Source: Podochytrium sp. JEL0797
Lineage: Eukaryota > Chytridiomycota > Chytridiomycetes > Chytridiales > Chytriomycetaceae
Length of the DNA stretch: 61,129 nt
Reading direction: 5' to 3'
NCBI GenBank assembly: GCA_027596195.1
Contig: JADGJG010000046.1
Coordinates: 1-61,129, forward strand
The translations under genes were made by a program, and so were the position numbers. The notes under the pieces were generated by a model, which was not told the origin of the DNA, ran no database searches, and worked only from the letters and a program-made list of their open reading frames with translations. Positions 8,297-19,661 of the stretch are shown here, piece by piece (position 1 is the stretch's first letter; each line of letters starts with the position of its first letter).

Positions 8297-10234
8297 TTAA
8301 ATGTGGAATTCGTCTTTATTCCAATTTGAGAGTTCTTCATCTGGCTTCGCCTCCCCCACCCGACTCTCCTGCACCGCTGCCTGCTTCTCCTCCACCGCCG
8401 CCCGGGCTTCATGCAGCGATAAACAGTCTTCAATTTCATTTTCAACCTGCAATTGATCGTCAATGAACGGGATTCCTGGATATGATTCGTTAGGCGGCAG
8501 GCTGGAAATTATTTTGATGGAGACTTACTCGGCCAGGTCGCCCTTTGCCCTTCATGAATTAATCGGCGAATCAGTTCGTCGCTAGGGTTTGACAGCACGC
8601 AAAGAATGTCCTCCCGGTCAAATAAAGGGTATATAGTGACATTTCCTGTGTATGTCTGCGAGAGAATATTCTTCCCGTAGTTGACCAGACGCCATGGAGG
8701 CAGCTGTAAGTTCAAATTAGCATCATTATGCAATTCATTTTGCTTACAAATTTTAAGCCAAATAAAGCAACTTTGGACGCTACACGAGTGCGCAGATTTG
8801 GTTTGAACACGTGTGGATTAACTTGCCCAGCAATGTTGAATTTACATTCAATTTTTTGGACAAGTATTCGATTGGCAAGTCGGCCTGAACACTGCCATCA
8901 ACCCATACTGCGAGTGTGTGAGCCAGAAACGAGGAAAAGAAGAATATGTACCTTTTCCGTTAACCTCCTCCGGCTCAAAAATTCCGGGAACTGACACGGA
9001 AGCACGCCTAAGAACCAAAACAAGTTGTAAATGGATGAAAAAATGGAGTTATGCTCACAGTGCCGCGGAAACACGCTCGTCTGGCGTATCAACATGATTA
9101 AACACAACATAGGGCGATAGCCCATCGAGTGAACTGGCCGTGATATTGATCAGAATGCCAGACGTCTCATATGCCTCCTTAAATGTGGGGTCATCGAGAA
9201 TATTTGTCGTTATTGCGGCTTTGATGCTATCTTTCTCCAAAAAAATGTATCCTGAAAACAAGAGGATATGAGATTGAAAGAAAGCTTGTTACGAATCCTA
9301 CCTTTTTGGATAAGCTTGGAAAGAAGCGCCGAGCATTCTGCAAGGGTTGGGCGGTCTTCGTCTGGGCGGTCGTCAAAAAAATTCTGTTTTTTAAGATAAG
9401 TAATAATTATAGCGTGAAAAAATTCTAATACCAAACATATCGATTCGGGATTGAATGCATCACTGTATTTCATGGGGGGTAACGAGCCCATATATCCAAC
9501 GACCAGGGCCAGACGACCCGCTGATAATTCTGGGTCGGATATTAGCTTGCAATAAGGCCAACCCGATTCCAAGATGGGCTGTCGCTGTCGATACGATTAA
9601 TTTGATACTTGAATGGAGGGTTTGAAATACCGAGCGCCCCTCCTCCGCTGAAACTCAAAGCTGAAAATTCGTGAATTTGCTCGAGATTTTTAAAATATTG
9701 AAGCAATTCCTTTACAGCGAAGTCAGGACCTTGGTATTCAGCAATGACCTTCAGCATGCGTTTGATTTCCGTCACGCACTCGAGGATCAAAATTTTTGTA
9801 ACCCAGCGTGCGTGTTGGTACAGCTTTTTCATTGAATTAAGTCAACGGAGGAAAGAGGGGAGGGGCGCAACGAAATTCTAACCTTCGGATTGTTTATTCC
9901 AGCAAAGGCGCCATCGATCATCATTTCGACTGTGGTCATGAGCAATTTGGGACCAATCAACGGAATCATCAATTTAGCGGACCGAAGCTTGTTTAGATAG
10001 CGTTCGACTTTCTGAAAATCATAAAGGTCCGATTCGGCTTTATGTCTCCAGGCTGTTCTGTCCTCATAATCGTCTAACGCCCCTGCAGCTACCTGTTCGT
10101 CCGATGTGAGATATAAAAAAAGTATATTCAAAAAATACCTAATAAGCCGTAAAAGAGGTCGCCTTCGCCAAGTCTTCCCGGAGCTCATCGACCTTTCTGA
10201 GTGCTGCTGTGCGCAAGAGACGTTCAGGTTCCAT
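8297..10234 (-). pseudogene. Patatin-like TAG-lipase pseudogene (L2)
   Basis: This copy keeps nearly all exons of the TGL3/4/5-like patatin. The start is MEPERLLRTAALRKVDELRE, then LDDYEDRTAW, AGINNPKLYQHARWVTKILI, ALSFSGGGALG (oxyanion loop), RIISGSSGPG (GxSxG serine), ASVSVPGIFEPEE, WVDGSVQADLPIEYL (Asp) and a charged tail from VENEIEDCLSL. Two lesions are visible. The last codon of exon 1, GAG in the R1 copy, reads TAG here (near 10,139). Just after the nucleophile serine the frame shifts, so SGSSGPG and LVVGYMGSLPPMKYSDAFN are in different frames. Both catalytic residues are still encoded. It lies downstream of a family A gene, but about 2.5 kb away rather than about 210 nt. Confidence 0.75.
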
Positions 10235-12700
10235 TGTAGAATTTTTCTTCGCGAAGAACAGGAATTCTTTTCGTTCTTCGGCATGGAACTGGAATGGAAC
10301 GATTTTGGGCGGGAATGCCATAGAATGCAACAGTTTTTATTCTTATCACGAATAGACAAGAATTTACCTCGCCGGCGAAAAAACAAAAAAACATTTCTTA
10401 ATTTTTCGATTTTTCTTATTAATTTTCATCCAACATATCGCTGCGGCCATCACAGCCAGATCACACGGCCCCGCCATTGCAGACCTCCCATATACCCAAT
10501 TTTCAGATAATCGTGATGTCCTTCTGCCGCATTCTTCCCTGTTCGTCGCGGCCCCTTGATTCGATCCCTGAACGCTCCTTTGAACTCCTTGCAAGCACTT
10601 GCCATTTTTCCTGTCCCCACGTCGCCGAACTTGAATTCCAATGGCATGGCCTCGGAGCGCCCCTTTCCATTAGACATTAACGGGCTACATTTAATAATTC
10701 TTTCAAAACGAAGGGAGGAAGCACTGCTTTGACTTCCGAATTTTGCCATTAGCGAAAATCACTCAAGCGGTGAAGGCGCTTAAGGTTTAGTTGTCATAGA
10801 GTCGCAGTAAATACGGTTGAGATCGCTCCGGTGAAGCGTGTGCAACAAATGTGTAGCAAGGCACATTTATGGTGATTCAATTCAAAAAAAATTTATTACA
10901 CCCCACTTGAAAGAATTAAAAAATGAATATCCACGTTTTACGGATCACATGTAACTCCAACTCAATCAAAGTTGCCGGGAGGGGTGATGGCTCTTCGACG
11001 CGCAAAGAACGCCTCCACTAAGCTACCACCGTCAAAACGGCACACTACTTGTGGACCAAAATCAATGAGCTGACTGAGCTGGATGATTCTCACATTTTGT
11101 GGAGCTGCGAGTAGAATGGCGACCAATACCAAAAATTCACAAAGAAAGTTGGTCGGCTCTGAATGAGTGGAAGGTAGACTTCTAGTTGCCAAACCCAATG
11201 TTGCCCTACGGATTATCGGTGGGGTACGGTACGCTTTTAGCAGCTAAATGGTCATAGTCTAGAGCGTGCTTTAGAGTCGTTCAATACCCCAAATGGGTTG
11301 GGGGATTTTCCATTTCCAGTCACCCGCACCAATCCAGTTTCTTTCTTTTTTTCCTTGACGGAAAATCAAGTTCACTGTTGCGCAAGACGGCCTCCCACCT
11401 TCCGGCACATAGTTCCACGTCTTCCCAGCGCTTCTTTAACCTTACCTTTCTCCACACCTATTTTTTCTTCCTTCGTGCTTTTATTTTGTTTTTTCATGAT
11501 TCTCATTTATCCAATAAAAACATTTGGAGGGTGTTGCGACCTCGTTTGTGCTGCTCGCTCTCCCTTTTTGCTCCCAAATCATGAGAAGAATGACAAGTGG
11601 TTTGATGGGTTGGTTGGGCCAGCGGGAAATAACTGGATGTGATTCTCATTAGTGAAAGGGAGACTAACTACTCAGATATCAATAGCCCGACGTATAACAC
11701 TTCTCGCTGGCGCTTGAATGCTGATGACATCCTCGGGCGTCGCGAGTCCGTGGCGATCGCTAAGCCGCGTTCTGAAATCATCCACCATCGCAAATCGAAT
11801 TCGCATCTACTTGCTGCCTTCAGTCATTCACGTAGCTCTAAAAACGCAAAAAAGCCGTTGGCACTATTACCGATTCGATTCCGCCAGCCCCTCCACCATT
11901 AAATGCTTCAATTCCTCCTCCAACGCGTGTTGAACGTAATTAGGCGGCAACGTTCAGATATACAAGCTGAATATGGATACAAGGAACGTTATTGAGATCA
12001 AGAGCACAAGTCTGTCAAGAACACGTCACAAGCAATTCAGGGGTTCCGTGTTCCATCATTATAACAAAACAAGTGTTTCCCGCAAGAAAACAATATCCAA
12101 GAATGGAAAGAGGAATGACAGGGAATGCTTGGAGGAACAGATGGGGATCCAGGAATAGATTGACGAGACAGAAACTGAGAGTGTGCTCTAATAATAAAGA
12201 AAGAGATTCAAGACGAAAAATACGATTCCCATCAATCCCCCCGTTCAACAACGCGTGCAAATCATCATCCTGCAACAACTCCCTGCATAACACACAAACA
12301 TGCTCTTCTACTTCGACTTCGCCCTCGTCGAACCGAATTAGAAACAGATCAAACAACTACTTCGCCCTCGTCGAACCGAATTAGAAGCAGTTCAAACAAC
12401 AAAAGGAATTGTGTTTAAACTTCGCATTCTTTCTTCAAACAAACCCTCGCAACTCAATTCAATCAATTCAAAAATTAATAAGGATTAAGGGACACGAGGA
12501 TTTCCTTCTTCTGCTGCAACTTATTGTTCCGCACAATTGGCGCAGTCTGAATGCACAGGTGCGTTTTCAATCTACTCAAGTTGTCGATTGGAACGGAGTC
12601 ACTATTGACAATTAATTCTGGAAGCATTGAGAAAATTGATATTTATCTTTCCCTTTAGGAATTTCAAGTACAAGTCAAGGATGACAAGAGTCCCACCCCG
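10235..12700. other. Stretch without a recognisable gene
   Basis: A 99-codon minus ORF at 10450-10749 and a 113-codon minus ORF at 12015-12356 are open, but neither resembles a family I know. A further minus ORF at 10962-11198 contains LCEFLVLVAILLAAP. The stretch is AT-rich in parts with poly-T runs. It separates the L2 patatin from its family A partner, where modules L1 and R1 have only about 210 nt, so it may be an insertion. Confidence 0.4.
12318..12402. repeat. 43-bp direct tandem duplication
   Basis: TTCGCCCTCGTCGAACCGAA starts at 12318 and again at 12361. The following bases also match, with two or three substitutions, so the period is 43 bp with two units. It lies in the gene-poor stretch before family A copy L2. 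Confidence 0.85.
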
Positions 12701-12726
12701 TTCACAACCACCAAGTGAGAGAGGTG

Positions 12727-13823
12727 TTACAAATAGAAGTACCAAGGCCTTCTTTTAGGAGTAGAAAGATAGATATTGAGGTCTCCGTAGTGGGTGATAA
12801 ATGCGAAAACCATCATGCTGACGGCATATCGTGTCGGTTTATGCTCAAGCTCATCAATTGTAACTTTGTACTGAACATAGATAACCTCCTTGTTTCCCGA
12901 AAGTGGGAAAATGTGGCAGTGGTTACCTGATCTCGTAACTGAAAGCTCGAGTGTTGTTGTGGCCATGACAAATGTAGGGGTCTTGGCTTTGGCTCTGTGA
13001 GCAGCCTTCATGGTGACATTGAGATCCATTGTTTTTGGGAGACTCGTAAATTCGGATTTGACATTGTGGTTGTTGTTGTAGGGGTTGGAATAGTCCCATG
13101 AGAAATAGTTCGCCCTCGACTCCTTCTCACTGAAGTTGCACAATTCGTTTCGGGTTCTTTCATTGATATTTATGACGTCTGGCCATTCAAAAGTGACGAA
13201 ACGAGTATAGTGGGCCATCTCTTCGGGTGCCAGGGTCCACAGGCGGCGGTTTTCACGAACCATGTCTTTCTCATCCACGCTCAGCTCTTCGTGGTATTCT
13301 TCCCGTGAGTGAATCTCGGGTTCGGCAAGAGTAAATTGGCCTTTTGAGTCATATATCTTGCGAGCTCGGACAGGATGAGCAACGGCGGTGCCCAGATCAT
13401 CCGATTCACTCTCCTGGCTGATATATTTGTAAACTTTGTCAAGCCAGCTCTCGGTTGGTTCAGTCGCACTCGAGCTCCCAGGTATTGGGTTGTATATTCT
13501 TGCCTCCGTGAGTTTATGGGTAGCTGAAGCAGGCGGTTTCAATGCGGAAAGGATGTTGGATGTTTGTTGCACCTGTTCGCCATTTTTTTAGGAATCTATC
13601 AATCTAAAGCAAGAATCACCTTCATGTTGATGGTTCCAGCAGTCGTGGGTGCAATATGATTCGATGATTTGGAAATCAAATACGGCGCGTCGGCGGATTC
13701 GGCTGCCTGCGCAGCCGCGGCAATCCACTCATTCCCGAGGATGAAACTAGCAGCCAATTTCGCAAGCCAGGGAGTTTCTCTTGTGGTTGCGAGTCGCGGT
13801 TTGAAATGCCACATTACGTTCAT
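12727..13823 (-). CDS. Family A protein, copy L2
   Basis: Exon 1 (13620-13823) starts MNVMWHFKPRLATTRETPWL and keeps the alanine-rich stretch LAASFILGNEWIAAAA. A 47-nt intron (13573-13619) sits at the same place as in L1 and R1. Exon 2 reads HKLTEARIYNPIPGS, GQFTLAEPEIHSREEYHEEL, LWTLAPEEMAHYTRFVTFEW, ELCNFSEKES, LNVTMKAAHRAKAKTPTFV and LELSVTRSGNHCHIFPLSG, ending PWYFYL. The frame is intact at 349 residues. Protein identity to L1/R1 is visibly lower than between those two. It is a free-standing copy because its patatin neighbour is distant and broken. Confidence 0.8.
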
Positions 13824-13959
13824 TGTTGTCAAATATTTTTGGAACAATAGGGGAAAAATAGAACAATGCGAGGAAAATTGCGGGACCACCAAGATACATG
13901 CCCCAACGTACAAGGAAGCAATCGAACAATCATATTTTCTTTTTACCTGTCTCTGTCGG

Positions 13960-14160
13960 TTTCAATCAGGCTTCGAGGTCTGAGGCGACTTCGAATAGGA
14001 AACACTTATCCATACGTGCCCCAGCTTCAAACGCGACGACATAACAAGCAACTGCTTCCAAAGCGTCCCGTCACAGGCAGCGACTTCAAGCGCACCGGCT
14101 TCAAGTGCGTCCGCTTGAAATGCGACTGTTTCAATTGCTCCAATTGCACTCCCTTGACTT
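13960..14160 (-). repeat. Degenerate 15-16 bp repeats upstream of family A (L2)
   Basis: Units such as GACTTCAAGCGCACC, GGCTTCAAGTGCGTCC and GCTTGAAATGCGACT follow each other with drift. The position relative to the family A start and to the HECT relic is the same as in L1 and R1. Confidence 0.55.
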
Positions 14161-14329
14161 GATTCCGAATTTAAACACCGGTTTCGAACGCGCCTGTCAA
14201 AAAGATTGGTGGATCGAAATCGGTTTGAATTCTTCTCAAAAACATTATTTTACACATAATCCGTTTTATTGGTGAAGTTTTTGTGGCGTAAAGCTGGTAC
14301 CCTGGTCCGGGGCGGCTCTGTATCGAAAA

Positions 14330-14440
14330 GACGGGGGAGATTGATTCTCGTCACACGTGTTTCAATCGGTAGGATTCCGCCTTATTACAAGTCATTTTAA
14401 ACTGTTGAAGAAGAATGTGACGATGGCGAGTTGACCAGCC
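14330..14440 (+). pseudogene. Relic of HECT ligase C-terminus (L2)
   Basis: One frame reads KTGEIDSRHTCFNR and then a stop; later codons are scrambled. It matches [15 protein letters not shown] at the Rsp5 active site, with three residues lost but the cysteine kept. More decayed than the L1 and R1 relics. Confidence 0.65.
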
Positions 14441-14770
14441 AGAAAATTGGGCGCTTGCTCGCCACTCAGTAAGCTCATGAATTTCACGCTATACTCTCTG
14501 GTTTTCGAAAGTGGGAAGAATAAGAAGATGTGGTAGTGATGATTTTACTTGGAGGTTTGTCACATCGTGATGTTGAGGTTCATTGTTTTCGGAATTGTGC
14601 CTTGATCTTGTAGAAGTTGTTAAGTACTATATGACCAATATAAAAGGTAGTTTAGATGGTCTTCGCTTTGGCCAAGGTTGCACATTTGGTTCCCAGCATT
14701 TCTGCAGAGGGTCATTCAAACAAATCGCATATATTTGTCTTTTTCTTTGGGTGCCACAGTTCACAAGTGT

Positions 14771-15240
14771 TCACAAAGAACCATGTCTTTGATGATCGTG
14801 CCCTGCTTTTGAGTGGATCTCGGTCTCTTCGAAAATCCCGTACATGCTCTGGCGAGGAAGGAGAGGATTCACGATGGTGTCCGGATCGACCGTTTCGGGC
14901 TCCTGACCGATATTTTTTTTTTTAGATGTGCTGTATATTCTCGCCTCCGTTCGTTTATTGGCAGCTGAAGCAGGCGACTGTAAGAGAATGGTGCACATGT
15001 TGGATTTCTGTTGCACCTGTTTATTCACTGTTTTAAAAATGTTCTGATCACGAATTTGCTTCAACTCTCCAGTACTTGTGGGAAATCTTTGGAATCAAAT
15101 GGGGCGTGGCTGCCGCGGCTGCCGCGAGCCACTCTTTCCCGAGGATGAAGACTGCATCAAATTTTGCCAACTATTGTGTTTCTGCTGTAGTAAATGCCGG
15201 ATCGAGTTCATTGTTTTGGAACAATACGCAAATGGTCAGA
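14771..15240 (-). pseudogene. Family A relic next to L2
   Basis: The minus strand reads SPASAANKRTEARIYSTSKK, then a disrupted middle and EETEIHSKAGHDHQRH, matching family A exon 2. Upstream, toward 15,230, text like exon 1 (SFPRMK on the plus strand, SSSGKSGSRQPRQ on the minus) remains. The second half of the gene is missing. Bases 15,240-15,660 hold nothing I can identify beyond a possible 5' region of the next gene. Confidence 0.6.
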
Positions 15241-15667
15241 AACCATAACTCACAAGGACCATTTCGAATCGAAATGAAATAGTGGTGGGGGAGAGTGTAT
15301 TCATTCGGGTTATAAACAGGCACGCGTCAAGCGGAATCAACCAGAGGGTTCTTGGTAACAAAAGATGTGGGTGGCGCCGCAGGGTTCGTTGCTTTTGACG
15401 AGCGAGAGCCCAGTCGCCGTGCCCTCTCAAAGCCCCGGGTGATTCACGAACATGTTTACATAGATTGTGGCTCAATTGACGTCATCATTTCTGGAATTGC
15501 GTGGGATTGGGAACTGTGACGCTGAACCCGCAGATCTAGGATTTGTGAGTATGAATATTCGTGGCATCCCCCACGCCTTGTTCTGTTGAACTCTGACGCG
15601 CAGCCATAAAAGCACAGAGACAGAAATGTTCAACTTCCAACGAAACCACCCGCCACTTACGACATGA

Positions 15668-17026
15668 GGTGAAACTTTGGCCGCCAATTTTCCTTCCTAT
15701 CGGACTCTGTCGACGCTAACTCGAAAACTGGATAGTTTGAACTTTGCATGGGCTCCCGCTCAATACACCAAAGCCCCCGCAGTGCCTGTCTGGACGCAAT
15801 ATTTTCAGCAAGCGAACTCCAACCCGCCTGTTCCGAACGACATCTTCAACTGCGTTTACTCAGCCCAAAAGGCATGGGGAGCCTCCTTTGATGACGGACC
15901 TTCGCCATATACTTCCACGCTAGTCGATTGTGAGCAGATCTCGATTTTGGGTTCGACTATATGCTTGTTAACCATGCCGCAGACTTGACCCAGATCGGCG
16001 CCCAAGTGACGTTTTACACGGTCGGTTCCGAAGCTATCGATTACCCAAGCGCGATGCAATACGCTTTCAGCGCTGGAAACGAAATCCAGTAAGTTTTTCT
16101 ACCACCCTCTATTTTTTCCAAGTGTTGTTGACACGACATGTGACAGACTCCACACTTGGTCCCACCAAGACCTCCCTACACTCTCCGACGATGAGATTGT
16201 CGCCGAACTTACCTACGCCGCCAAGGCCATGTACGAAATCGTAGGTGTTGTGCCAAGGTATTTCCGCCCACCCTACGGACGGGTTGACGAGCGTGTGCGT
16301 CGCATCGCAGCCTCCATGGGTCTCACTTCCGTTAAGTGGAGCTTGGACACCAACGACTGGCAATACACGGACGATGCTCCCGGTGTGATGGAAACCGAAG
16401 TGATGAAAGAATTTACTCAGTGGATCCAGGACGGGTCTGTGGACGAGATTTCGTTGGAACACGATATTTTCCAGGAGGCTGTGGAGGCTGGCAAGAAGGG
16501 GATGAAGTTGTTGAAGGACAATGGGTACGATGTCATGACTGTGGCGCAGTGTTTGGGAGAGAGTCCGTATGCGAACGACATGCTGCGTGGGTTCTTTGAG
16601 TCGGGGCAGTTTGACAACAAGAACTCGATTGTTGGTGGAAAGCCAGTCGTGACGACCTCTTTTGCCACTACCACTGAGGTTGGGCCGACCACGACCTCTG
16701 CCGCTCCTACAACGACCTCTGCTGTTCCTCCCACTACTTCTGCAATTGTGTCAACGACCACGGCAGCCATTGCCTCTTCGGAATCCACTACCCCAACCTC
16801 TTCTGCGATCGCACCAACCACTCCAATTTCCACGACCACTTCAGAAGTATCTATTTCATCCGTGGAAGTGATAACGTCTACCACCGATGACGCGTCGACG
16901 ACTGAAACGGTTCCAACTGCTACCACTCTTGAAGCTGTTCCGACTACTTCAATTCTAGTCACAGCCGGTGCGCTGCCCACTGTTGGTTTGTCTGCAATCG
17001 CATTAATTGCCGTGTTGTTGCTTTAA
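15668..17026 (+). CDS. GPI-type chitin/polysaccharide deacetylase (CE4)
   Basis: This is a carbohydrate esterase family 4 (NodB domain) enzyme that removes acetyl groups from chitin at the cell surface. Exons 15668-15929, 15983-16088 and 16147-17026 are joined by 53- and 58-nt introns. CE4 motifs are in order: SFDDGPSPYTSTLVDYL (catalytic base and metal Asp), LHTWSHQDL (metal His pair), RYFRPPYGR, DTNDWQY and SLEHDI. A Ser/Thr-rich linker from about residue 235 ends in a hydrophobic tail (LPTVGLSAIALIAVLLL), as expected for a GPI signal. The 5' exon with the signal peptide is not resolved: 15668 follows an AG acceptor and has no ATG upstream in frame. Confidence 0.88.
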
Positions 17027-17122
17027 CTTATTTTGATACGTATTTATGAGACAAGAAACGCAAATATATTCTGGTAATCCGGACAAACGCTGTTTTGTTT
17101 TTTCTCTTTGTTTTTCTTTGAA

Positions 17123-19602
17123 ATGTTGCGCCGCACCAACGGGATTCTGCATCCGCGGCCCCGTGATCTTCCTCCGCTCTCTGGCTCTGGCTCAACCGTC
17201 CACGGGCGCTTCTCCCTAGCCGAAGACCGCGTGCTCCTTACGACAGTCAAACAATCCCTGGAAACCACCGACTCGCTTCCGTCCATCAGAGACATCCAAC
17301 TCGCCCTCTCGCATCGCCCTCTCAACGCCCTCGCGTCGCGTTTGAAGGTGATTCGAACTCCTTGTTGGCCACTCATCCACTCGTTGCTGACGGACACCAC
17401 ACAGAACCTGACATCAACGACAAAACTCACCGTGCTTCGCAGCATCCCCAAAAACGAACTGCTGTCCAAGATTGAACGTCTCCTCGGCAACCCAATGGCA
17501 ACACATCCGGCGGTTCCTCCTCCTCCCTCGTTGGCAAAGTACAAGCAGTTAAAGCCGGGCGACTTCAAACTGGATTCCGAATGGACCGACGAACACACGA
17601 AACTGCTTCTCAAATCCGTCGATCAGTTTGGATTCAAATGGACCATGATCCAGACGGACCCCATGCTTGCGGGATGGCGCCTCCATTTCCTGTTTCAAAA
17701 ATATTGGCGCGCGGCGTCGCTCGACACGTCGGAGTTGTCGAAATTCTCCAAAGTGTATCCAAACAAGAAGTGGACTCCCGAGCTTGATAAGGTGTTGGCG
17801 GATCGAATCTCGCGTATGTGGTCCAATACGACATCTCCTTGGACGGATCTCGCGGCTTCAGAGGAATTCAAAGGATTCACGCCGGTTCGTTCAATCGAAA
17901 ACTTCACAATACCTGTACGCTAACGTTACATCAGTTACAACTGCATGACCGATGGAAAAAAGTTGTCGATCCCGATCTGCAGGGAATGGAATCGTCGAAA
18001 GCAGCCAGAGCCGGAGCCGGATGGGGTATTGAAGAGACACGCGTCTTGATGGAAGCATGTCGTTCTTTTGGTATTGCTTTTTACCGTGTTTTGTGGTTCC
18101 GTCTTCTTAGCAAACATTTTGCAGGCAACAAACGCATCCCATTCCACAGGCTCCCCGCTCAATACCCCATTCTCGCGAACTTCAAGACATTTCAGCTCCG
18201 TAATCGTTATGAAACCCAAGTCAAAATTCCTCGGCGCAGTCTCACGGATTGGTCCCCAGAAGTCGACGAACGTATTCTCGCCCACAAAGCCCAGAACGGG
18301 ATTACGAATTGGGTGAAGCTGGCAGTTGAACTGGGCGGAAAATACAATTCCACTTCACTGCGACTCAGATACGACGTTCTGGCGAAACCAAAAGCTCGAT
18401 ATGGTCCGTTTTCGGCATCTGAGAAGAATTTGATTGTGAGTCGATTCAAAGAATTGACTGGGTTTGATCTGACATGCCCGGATCGGGAGGGGAATGGAGG
18501 GAAGGATTTGTATGACGTTCTTGGGAGCGATGTGTTTGAGTCCAAAGTGTGGTCCAACCTGGGAATGGAATTGGATAGGGATGCGAGAAACGTTGAGACA
18601 GTTGCTTGTCAGATTTGGACGCGCGCGAGGACAGCCGCTGGGATCCGAACCACGCGTTTGGGGGTCGAAGAAAAGAACGTCATTGCAGCATATTTGGATG
18701 GATTGGATCGTGGTGTGCGACCACAGGTGTGTATTTCCCATGTTTCGATTTTGGTCTCAGATTTCTAATTCGGCCTTTCCATTGAATTGCAGTGGGGCAA
18801 ACTTGCGATCCAAATGAAACGTCCAAAATCTACTCTCTTTAATGCGGCGAAAAAGAAGATCGTAATATGGAACTCGATCGCCGATAGTTTGCTCGTCAAC
18901 TCTGTCGATTTGATCCTCGCGGAGTCAAAGGTGATCGCCTCGCACGATTCTCCCACGATGACAACATGGAATCTGATTCGCTCGTCCAACGGATCCTCAA
19001 CGAAAAGTCCTCTCGAGCTTGAGATGTTGGAAATGGCGGGTCTCTCGGGCTCCCCAGTTCCTGAGCTCGAATCGCTCCTGCCGCTTGAGTCTGGAGCCAC
19101 TGCAACTCGACTATTCGAAATCTGCGAATCAAACGTCAACCGACGCGTCACCAACGCATTCGCTAATGCCGGTGTGTTTCTGGCTGGAACCGAAGACTTG
19201 CATGCTGTTCCCGAGAAACCCTCCGGTGAATCGAAGAAGGCGCTCGCCCCGACCACCATGACTTCCCAACTCGATATCGTAACGGGTGATGATGCTCAAA
19301 GCGGCCTCCGCGGAATCAGCAACAAGCGCGTCAATGCGTTACTTCACTTTCATCAGCTGTTTGCAGAGCACGTTGTGAACTGGACGGAGGTGGAATCATT
19401 GGTGAATCGCTCGTTGCGAGAGATGCTTTTCGTGAATACTCAGTACAATGCCCGTACCATCGATGCTCGGGAGGAGTCGGAGATGAAATTGGCAAGGTGC
19501 AAAAGTTGGACGGCGGTTCGTTTGGAGCCCAATGCAGAGAGATGCAAGAGGAGGTGGTTATCGTTGAAGAAGGAGTCGATTTGGAGCAAGCAACTGCGAT
19601 GA
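17123..19602 (+). CDS. Multi-repeat Myb/SANT-domain protein
   Basis: Four exons (17123-17884, 17935-18070, 18125-18726, 18793-19602) join into 769 residues in frame. Several SANT-like units are visible: FSLAEDRVLLTTV; WTDEHTKLLLKSVDQFGFKW; WTPELDKVLADRISRMW followed by LQLHDRWKKV; WGIEETRVLMEACRSFG followed by FQLRNRYET; and WSPEVDERILAHKAQNGITN followed by SLRLRYDVL. Spacing of tryptophans and the closing R(W/Y) are typical of Myb repeats that bind DNA. The C-terminal third has an RCKRRWLSLKKES tail that may be a last partial repeat. It is probably a nuclear DNA-binding factor. I cannot assign it to BAS1, REB1 or the SNAPc type. The second intron is inferred from consensus and could be read through. 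Confidence 0.75.
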
Positions 19603-19661
19603 AGGGGTGCTGCAACGATCTGTTCATTCGTAATCGCATATTACTGCATTAAAAATGCACT

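Larger units (their letters stand above)
1550..8300 (+). repeat. Left arm of large inverted duplication (core)
   Basis: This stretch is the reverse complement of about 41,610-48,365. Matching positions sum to 49,913 from about 2,260 to 6,060; for example 4528-5532 mirrors 44381-45385 and 2955-4316 mirrors 45597-46958. About 2,550-5,860 is close to identical. Outside it identity falls and small indels appear. The arms carry the same gene module in mirror orientation, with about 33 kb of other sequence between them. Confidence 0.95.

Noticed and set aside
16417..16980. 187-codon minus ORF opposite the chitin deacetylase
   Set aside because: Its valine/glutamate-rich text is the antisense of the Ser/Thr linker.
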